From: Carpediemonas membranifera
Taxonomy: Eukaryota > Fornicata
Assembly: GCA_019828565.1 (NCBI GenBank)
Contig: JAHDYR010000015.1
Coordinates: forward strand, 682,001 to 746,000
Reading direction: 5' to 3'
DNA: 64,000 bases
Part shown: in pieces, positions 57,838 to 64,000 of the stretch
How positions within the stretch are numbered: position 1 is the stretch's first letter
Layout of the letters: each line of letters opens with the position of its first letter
Notes under the pieces: model-generated
What the model was told of the DNA's origin: nothing
Databases searched by the model: none
What the model saw: only the letters and a program-made list of their open reading frames with translations
Translations under genes and position numbers: made by a program

Positions 57838-60800
57838 CTATAGTCGCTTTTCCAGCTTTGAGCGCTCGTCGGGCGGTAGCGTCAACAAGTAACTGTCTAA
57901 TGCGACGAGCTGGCGGTTCTCTGCATCTAGAGGTTCCCACGTAGCCTCTGAGCGTTCGAATCCTGCCCAGAGAATCTTGATCAGGCCTGGTTCCTTCCTC
58001 AGGTCGTGATCCAGGATGGCTTCGACGACAAGTTCGTCGTGATCCAGGGCCGCCATTTTGAGGGCCGCCTCTGGGCTGACGGGCGCTGCGATCATGCGCT
58101 CCCCGTGGATGTGGACCACCTTCTTCGTAATGAGGTCCTTCAGTCGGTAGACGTTGGGGACTTCGCCACGACCCAGGACCTTAAGTGGTCCCCGGAGGAA
58201 GGGTGAGAGCTTCTGGGGCTTCCTGCTCGGGATGATAAACGCAAACTCGTGCGGCTTCCACCTGTGGGTGGTCTTGAAGTGATCTCCCCGGCGCTTAGCC
58301 GCGTTGTACTCCTCCACAGCATGCTTGCTCAGTGCGCGGATGCGGCCGAGGGCCTCGATGTGACTGGCGAGAGCTGTAGATGCGCGCTCGGGGTCGGTGT
58401 AGCTGCGTGGGGTCTTCAAGTGTCGAGGGCTGATGCCCAGTAAGGCCTCGAGGGGTGATATTCCCCCAGAGTGCGATGTGGAGCGGAGTTGACGCGGAAT
58501 TGGGCCATATAAAGCCATCGTTGCCATTTGTTGGACTCTGCTTCCATCATGAGTTTGCGTAGAGCGCGCACGGCCGTGCCATTCGCTCGCTCAACTATAC
58601 CCGAGCTCTGTGGATGGTAGGCTGTAGCAATGTGGTGCTTGAGGGTCAATTCACTCGTAAGCTTCTCCATAAGCTTGTTGCGGTACTGGGATCCTCCATC
58701 GGTGTGGATCTCCTGAGGAATGCCGAAGCGGCCAGCGAATGCGAGTAGGGCCTGTGCGGCTGAGTCTGCCGACGTGTCCCGGACTGGAACTAGGTCGACG
58801 TACTTGGTAAAGGAGTCAATGATGGTGATGATATATCGATTGCCCCGAGTGGATTCGGGCAGGGGCCCGATCGTGTCCAGCTGGACTGTCTCGAACGGCT
58901 CTACCCTCTGCGTGCTATGCCACGCGGTCTGGCGCGCTTGGATCTGTCGAGTCTTCAGACATGCCGGACAGGTCCGAACGAAGGCGTCAATGTAGGGGTC
59001 AATGGTCTCGCGTTGAGCTGGCGTTGCCAGCCTGCGGATGATTCTGGCTGATGGGTGGCCGGCGGATCCTCCATGAAGGGTCCGGAGGATGGCGCGGGCG
59101 TCTTCTGGTATGTCGTCAGTGGTCAGGAAGCAGCAGCGACTAAGAGCGTCTGCTACAGCGTTGTCCTCCCCCTGCCACATGTGATATCTCCGCGGGGAAC
59201 TGCTGGAGGGTGATCCTCCAGCGCATTACCTTCGGTGAGCAGTCCGAGCGCTTCATGAGGTAGACGATATTGCGATGGTCCGTGTGGACGTGTAGGTCCG
59301 TGGCCATGGTGAACAGGGGCTGCATGTCTGATCTGGTGAGTGCACTAAGGATACCATACAGTTCCTTATCATAGGTGCACCAGCGGCGTTGCACATCAGT
59401 TAGTCTCTTGGAGAATAACGTGACGGGCTGATGTTGGCCGTCCGCAGCGATCTGGTATAGAATACCGCCGACCGCGTTGTCGGACGCGTCTGTATAGAGA
59501 TGCCAGGGTAGACCCGGGTCCGGCTGGGTGAGGGTGATGGCCTCCGCTGTGGCCTCCTTGAGGCTCTGGAGGGCCTGTTCTTGTGGATCACCCCACTCCT
59601 CGGCCTTGATTGCGTCATAGAGCGGGCCAAGAAGCTCCTGTGCGCGCGGAAGGTGCTCAGCGATGTAATTGAACATGCCAGCGATGCGTCGCATGTCCTT
59701 GACAGAGGTGGGAGATGTGATGTCGTTGAGGGCCTTGGCTCTCTCGGGGTCCACGCTGCGACCTTGCTCCGAGATGTCGAAGCCGACGACCTTGACCTTA
59801 CGGGAGGCGAACTTGCACTTCGCGAGGTTAAGTCTCAAGTCATGGCGATCGAGTAGCACTAAGGTGTGCTCTAGCGTCTGGAGGAATTCCTCCTGTGTCT
59901 TTGCGTGGATGAGGATGTCATCAATGTAGACCATAACACCCTTGTGAAGCACGGGTGCGAGGACTCCTTGCATGACTCTTTGGAAGTGAGACGGCGCATT
60001 TGCTAGGCCGAATGGCACCCGCACGAACTCGTCATACGCGTCTGGGGTGATCATAGCCGTCTTGCGGACGTCGTCCGGGTGGACTGGGACTTGATGATAC
60101 CCGGACGTGAGGTCCAGCGCCGCGAAGAAGCGTGAGCCGGATGCTTCCCGTACAAACGACTTCAAGTCGGGGAGGGGGAAGTGGTCCTTGACTGTGATCC
60201 TATTGAGAGCTGTATAGTCAATACACAGTCTGATGGCGCCGGATGCCTTGTCTACGACGACAATGGGAGAGGCAAACGGTCCCTGTGAGGCCCGTGTGAT
60301 ACCTGCCGATCGCAGGCGCTGCAGCTCTTCTCTGACTTGCTCACGGCGTCTGGGATTGAGGCGGCGGGGCTTGGCTTGCACGAGGTGCTGTTCGTCCACT
60401 AGCGGGATGCGCATGGCGGGCACCTTGGCTCCTCCGGGCGCCAGGCCGTCAAAAACGTGAGGGTGCTGCACCAATATCGCTGTGATCGGTTGCTTAAGCT
60501 CCTCGATCTCAATGTTGGGCTGTACGTCGTCGGCCAGCAGTAATTCTTCTGCTGGTCTGAAAGGAATATCGTCCCCTTCGTCTGCTGCGGTTTCTTTCAC
60601 GAGCTTAACAAAAAGGCCATCGGAAGTGAGGCATCCGAGGCTTCTCAGAATATCGCAGCCTATGAGGATCAGGGGGTTTTTCCCTGGTATGATGTCGAGG
60701 TTGGCAGTGAAGCGGGTCTCGTGGCCAGCTAGGGCCACTCGGAGGTCCGCGGAGGTCCGGCCATTAGCGGTGGCCACTGACTGGTCTGCCAGTAAATAAT

Positions 60801-61863
60801 GCCGCGTAGGGCCCGTTGAATGGGGTAGGGCGAGATCCTTTGCTAGTCCCTCCGAAACTCCTGAACGTCTGGCGCATGAATCAATGTGGAACACGTACTC
60901 TTGGCCATTTATATGGCCCGTAGTCTTGAGCACGTCGTCCTCGGTGTCGATCTCGGCATCGTCAAGGATCATGGCCTCGAACGGGGTCTTGGCCTTGAGC
61001 TCAGATTTGGCTCTGAGGCCGCCGCCCGACTCCCTGGAGCGTGTCTTCTCTGAACGGGGACACTCGTTCCGCCAGTGATTGCCCTGGCAGATGGGGCAAG
61101 GGGTCTTCGGGGGCCTGTTGGTCGGATGGATGTCGTTCGGACGCGGCTTGGAGGTGGGAGCCGCTTCCTTGGCCTTGATGGGGAGGGCCTGCTTGGTGCT
61201 GGAGGATTCGTCAGTGTCGGGGTCGCTGTTAGCCTTGGTTCTGGCCTTCTTGGTGCGCACTAGATCGTAGCCGTAGCGCGTCATGTCCAAGCGAAGCTGG
61301 TCTTCAACCCGGGCGGCCTCGGTGATGAGTTTGTACACGTCCTCGAGCTTGGTTGGCTTTCGGAGGTCATACTCCGTGCGGACGACACGTTGGAAAGCGT
61401 CAGGTGCCAGATGGGAGAGGCACAGCTTGGTGGCTTTTTCGATGACGGTATCGTCGTCGCGGGAGAGGTTCTCCTCTTCGGAGAATGTGCCCTTTGTGTA
61501 GAGCTGGAAGATGTCCTGGAATGCGTTGATGTACTTGCGCACAAGGACGGTGCGGGTGTTGAGGTCGGTGATAGTGGATTCACAGCGGACCTTGCTCAGC
61601 TCGGCGAGCCATTGGCGGGATGTCTGAGGGCCGACGAGCTTGTCGAGGTGCTTGAAGAGCTCCTCTTCGGTGATGGTTTCAGCGTTGAGGTCGAACTGTC
61701 GCTGAATGAGATCCGACAAGGCGTCGGTGAGGAAAAGGGAGGCTTTCGCGTCAGGTGCGAACACCTTGAGGCGTTGGACTTGCCTCTTGAAGGAGCGGAC
61801 GCTCTCGCGGTCGAGGTTAATAGCGTCGAGCTCTGGAATTGTCATTTGGGTTTTGGCAAACAT
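57838..61863 (-). pseudogene. Ty3-3 Gag-Pol polyprotein with two frameshifts
   Basis: ATG 61863 lies 22 nt from the 5' LTR. Frame 1 (to 59,140): helical Gag, zinc knuckle CPICQGNHWRNEC, protease active-site position HIDSCARRSGVS (Asp-Ser-Cys instead of Asp-Ser-Gly), RT with LDLTSGYHQV, VPFGLANAPSHFQ and catalytic VYIDDILIH, RNase H LYTDASDNAVGGILYQ. Near 59,170 it shifts to a second frame (GEDNAVADALSR, integrase zinc domain CPACLKTR, DDE region QLDTIGPLP and TDGGSQYRN, GIVERANG) and near 58,470 to a third (ISPLEALLGISP, chromodomain-like AILDHDLRKEPGLIKILWAGF). Two frameshifts imply it is inactive, consistent with being the older host of Ty3-2. Confidence 0.88.
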
Positions 61864-61874
61864 GAGTCTGTACT

Positions 61875-61886
61875 AGAATCGATTCT
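61875..61886 (-). promoter_or_regulatory. Palindrome at the primer-binding position of Ty3-3
   Basis: GAATCGATTC (61,876-61,885) directly abuts the 5' LTR; with the LTR's final A and the next T it is a 12-nt perfect palindrome. Confidence 0.7.
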
Positions 61887-61982
61887 GTGGCGACAACAGT
61901 ATTTACACATAACCTGCGAAGCAGGGGTAAGTGAGTGTGCCCGTGGTTATAAATAGCAATAATAATAACTGAGGCACTGACA
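61886..61982 (-). repeat. 5' LTR of Ty3-3 (97 bp)
   Basis: Matches 52,422-52,514 apart from a 4-nt insertion (GGGGTAAGTGAGTG against GGGGTGAGTG). Followed by the CCTG duplication. Confidence 0.92.
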
Positions 61983-62489
61983 CCTGCTAGTGCCAGTTCG
62001 GAAGCCGCTCCCTTGCGGAAGCTGTGTAGGCCAATCCTGTTGTCGTGGAAGACTGTGCGTAGCTCCTCTCGCATACGTCGCATTGTGCACGGGGTCTTAC
62101 GGCTAACCTTCGATGAGGATGTGATCGCGCGCCAGATGCAGGCGTCCGGTGGAAGGTTCAAGCCTCGTACCCATCTCTTCAGGGCCAGCGCTGGGTTGAA
62201 TGGGCCTAGTAGGGTGTTGGGTAGTGACTTAGTGACCTTTGCAAGCGTCTTTGTGCGACCAAGGAGCAGCTGGGCGTCCCCGTTTGCCTTGAACACGATG
62301 TCAGCGCTCGTCAGGTTGAAGATTTCAGCTCCGCGGCTCACGGTCAGGTAAGCAATCGCGGCGAATAGTGTCGCTTGGTACGTCGCGATGTCGCTGTTCC
62401 TGGACTTGATGGCCCTGATCATGTCCTCCCTTGTGACTGGGGCTGACCCGCCTGTCATGCCGGTGGTGTTGGCGTTGTCTGCTATGCCT
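61983..62489 (-). pseudogene. YR-C tyrosine recombinase, main part (cut by Ty3-3 and Ty3-4)
   Basis: Between the two Ty3 insertions the frame reads VTREDMIRAIKSRNSDIATY, AIAYLTVSRGAEIFNLTS (Arg I), LLGRTKTLAKVTKSLPN (Lys strand), NRIGLHSFRKGAASELALAG (HxxR), reaching the CCTG site of Ty3-3; the Tyr-containing end is at 52,285-52,417. The N-terminal domain and any RT lie beyond the window on the other side of Ty3-4. The catalytic set R-H-R-Y is conserved, so the gene was probably intact when hit. Related to YR-A's recombinase. Confidence 0.82.
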
Positions 62490-62619
62490 TGTTCGTTTCG
62501 CAGACGAAACGGGGGGTGAAGCTTTACAAGCAAAACAAAAAGACGATTCGGGACCCTGCCCGGGGATCGGATCGGATCATCAATCAAATAAATATTTGAT
62601 AGAAGTGCCGCGCTGACAC
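62490..62619 (-). repeat. Putative 3' LTR of Ty3-4 (about 130 bp)
   Basis: Begins TGTTCG and ends CGCTGACA. On the transcript strand it opens TGTCAGCGCG, like TGTCACCGG in Ty3-1 and TGTCAGTGC in Ty3-3, right after a polypurine tract. It contains an A/T-rich AAATATTTATTTG stretch that could be a promoter. The start is a guess. Confidence 0.45.
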
Positions 62620-62972
62620 TTCCCTCCCAGTGGTAACGACCACGAGTAACGGGCGCGGCGGCGAGGACTGGTCTATGATATTTCATCCGAAACCCATCAA
62701 ATGCGATGGTTTGATTAGATAGTTGAGCGTGAAGACGAACAACTCCATTGAAGGAGGTTATTGAGCTAAAGAGCTCCTAGGTGCTGAAAATGACCTCCAT
62801 TGGCCTCAATAGGCCCTCGTTGGCGAGATACGAGAACTTTCACGAAAGCTTCGGATCTTCGACGGGATTCTTCCTCGCAAGCGGTCCATTAGTCTCAATT
62901 AAGCAACATCAAGCTTCTCAGACAGCAGTTTATAGTTTAGGACGTGCTAAGGTCCCGATCAGATGGGGATCA
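62620..62972. other. 3' untranslated region of Ty3-4
   Basis: About 350 bp between the putative LTR and the integrase stop. No coding sequence recognised. Confidence 0.5.
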
Positions 62973-64000
62973 TCATCGCCAGCGGCGACGACGAGCCAGC
63001 GCCTCGTGGGGTGCCACAGCCGTCGGGTGATCCAGTAGATAGGCGTCCAGGGCTTGCAGGCGGTAGTTCTCCTGGTTTAGCGGGATCCAGGAGTCCTCCT
63101 CGGGCTCATAACCCTTCCAGCGGACACGGAGACGGCGACCCTTCATGTCGAGGTCCTTGACGGACTCGACCTCGAACTCACGGTCTTGGCGGGCTACGAG
63201 TGCCCGAAGTTCTGCGAGTGACTGGCCTCGGCGGCGGTGGAAAGGCCGGAGGCGCTCTGACGCGACGGTGAACTGGTCGGCGTCGTCGGTGAGGGACTGA
63301 ATGATGACCGATCCCTTGACCTTCCCCTCCTGTATGACGCGGAACGGGCCGCGCCACTTCATGGCCAGCTTCATCGGCTTGATGGGGGCCAGCAGTACGA
63401 GGCTCCCGCTGGTATAAGCTCGGTAGGTCGTGGACGCAACACGGCCGAGCTTCTTGGCATGGTCGCGGGAGACAGAGTTCCTGGCTCGTGTGTAGCGCTC
63501 CTCCCGACTCTGAGTATCCTTGTGGAAGCCGTCGTGACCAAAGAGGAGGGTCAACGGGGACTGATGGGTCACGGGGTGTACTCGCGAGTTGAGTATGAGG
63601 GCCACTTGCGGGAGCATGTCGCTCCAAGCGGCTTCGTGTTCATCTACGAGCGTCCTCATGTGACGGGCGATCTCAGCATTCATGCGTTCGACCTTTCCGT
63701 TTGCTTGGGGGTGGTACGGCGTAGAGAAGCGGTGTTCGATCGTGAGGCTTCTTGTGAGCTCTTCGATTAAACTGTTCTTGTACTGCGAGCCTTGGTCCGT
63801 CTGTATGAACTCCGGCACGCCGAACGCGGCGCAGAACTTGTAGATTGCGTCGGCGGCGTCTTTTGCTGACGTAGTGTGCGTCGGGAATAGAGAAACGTGT
63901 CGAGAGAACGCGTCTACGATCACGACGACGTACTTCTGGCCGTGTTCGTCCTGGGCAAACGGGCCCAGGGTGTCGACCTGGACGGACTGGAAGGGTATTG
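62973..64000 (-). CDS. Ty3-4 integrase and chromodomain, partial
   Basis: Open to the window edge. DDE integrase core: VQVDTLGPF (first Asp), VVVIVDAFSRHVSLFP, QTDQGSQYKNSLIEEL (second Asp), HPQANGKVERMNAEI (Glu). Then the conserved TLLFGHDGF region, the GPFRVIQEG module and a clear chromodomain: FEVESVKDLDMKGRRLRVRWKGYEPEEDSWIPLNQENYR. The stop follows an Arg-rich tail. No defect is visible in this part. The chromodomain is the most canonical of the four Ty3 elements, and would be expected to steer integration toward modified chromatin. Confidence 0.9.
   Translation of the reverse strand, partial: IPFQSVQVDTLGPFAQDEHGQKYVVVIVDAFSRHVSLFPTHTTSAKDAADAIYKFCAAFGVPEFIQTDQGSQYKNSLIEELTRSLTIEHRFSTPYHPQANGKVERMNAEIARHMRTLVDEHEAAWSDMLPQVALILNSRVHPVTHQSPLTLLFGHDGFHKDTQSREERYTRARNSVSRDHAKKLGRVASTTYRAYTSGSLVLLAPIKPMKLAMKWRGPFRVIQEGKVKGSVIIQSLTDDADQFTVASERLRPFHRRRGQSLAELRALVARQDREFEVESVKDLDMKGRRLRVRWKGYEPEEDSWIPLNQENYRLQALDAYLLDHPTAVAPHEALARRRRWR

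Larger units (their letters stand above)
52422..61982 (-). mobile_element. Ty3-3: Ty3/gypsy chromovirus-like element, itself split by Ty3-2
   Basis: Bounded by LTRs 52,422-52,514 (93 bp) and 61,886-61,982 (97 bp), identical except for a 4-nt TAAG-type insertion, with 4-bp target duplications CCTG (52,418-52,421 and 61,983-61,986). Removing Ty3-2 (52,861-57,796 plus CAAT) leaves an element of about 4.6 kb, the expected size. The pol contains frameshifts, so this is the older of the nested pair. It sits inside the YR-C recombinase. Confidence 0.92.
62490..64000 (-). mobile_element. Ty3-4: Ty3/gypsy chromovirus-like element, continues past window end
   Basis: 3' part of a minus-strand element: integrase core and chromodomain, 3' untranslated region, polypurine tract GGGAGGGAAG and a putative 3' LTR ending TGACA at 62,619. 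The left boundary is placed at 62,490 because YR-C recombinase homology stops there and TGTTCG starts. The other LTR is outside, so boundaries and target duplication are unconfirmed. Confidence 0.75.

Overview
The window reads as nuclear DNA of a gene-dense, intron-poor, GC-rich unicellular eukaryote with a flagellum: it carries an axonemal inner-arm dynein heavy chain, a eukaryotic histone H2A, a eukaryote-type bifunctional glycogen debranching enzyme and very small spliceosomal introns. A stand-alone GARP/Myb-like DNA-binding protein, introns whose branch-point-like bases sit almost on the 3' splice site, and very short 3' UTRs with a TGTAAAT-like signal make a free-living metamonad (fornicate, Kipferlia/Carpediemonas-like) my best guess. 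That placement is inference; nothing here proves a species.

Bases 1-31,400 are ordinary genic sequence on both strands: dynein heavy chain (5' end outside the window), GARP-like factor, a Tyr/Gln/Pro-rich multi-pass membrane protein, GAPDH with two tiny introns, a DOC(APC10)-BTB fusion protein, a broken unknown gene, histone H2A with a histone-type 3' stem-loop, glycogen debranching enzyme, an acidic coiled-coil protein, PRPP synthetase and a 2,545-residue surface protein built from five propeller plus Cys-rich modules. GAPDH and glycogen debranching serve glycolysis and glycogen use, and PRPP synthetase feeds nucleotide synthesis. The genes look independently transcribed.

From about 32.8 kb to the end the window is a retroelement graveyard and nursery. 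A broken tyrosine-recombinase (DIRS/Ngaro-like) fragment (YR-D) is cut by a non-LTR element (LINE) that runs into a 100-N assembly gap. After a poorly interpretable stretch with three strong inverted repeats comes YR-A, a second YR element whose gag is split by a complete Ty3/gypsy chromovirus (Ty3-1). Next is YR-B, a more complete YR element with split direct repeats, abutting a tRNA-Met(CAU) gene. Beyond the tRNA a third YR gene (YR-C) is split by Ty3-3, which is itself split by Ty3-2, and is cut again by Ty3-4 at the window edge.

The three Ty3 elements with both ends in view share an unusual design: LTRs of only 50, 82 and 93/97 bp, 4-bp target duplications (CAAT, CACT, CCTG), leaders of 14-22 nt between 5' LTR and first ATG, and, at the position normally held by a tRNA primer-binding site, a perfect palindrome of 12-14 nt whose sequence differs in each element. 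I regard this palindrome as the most unusual feature of the window.
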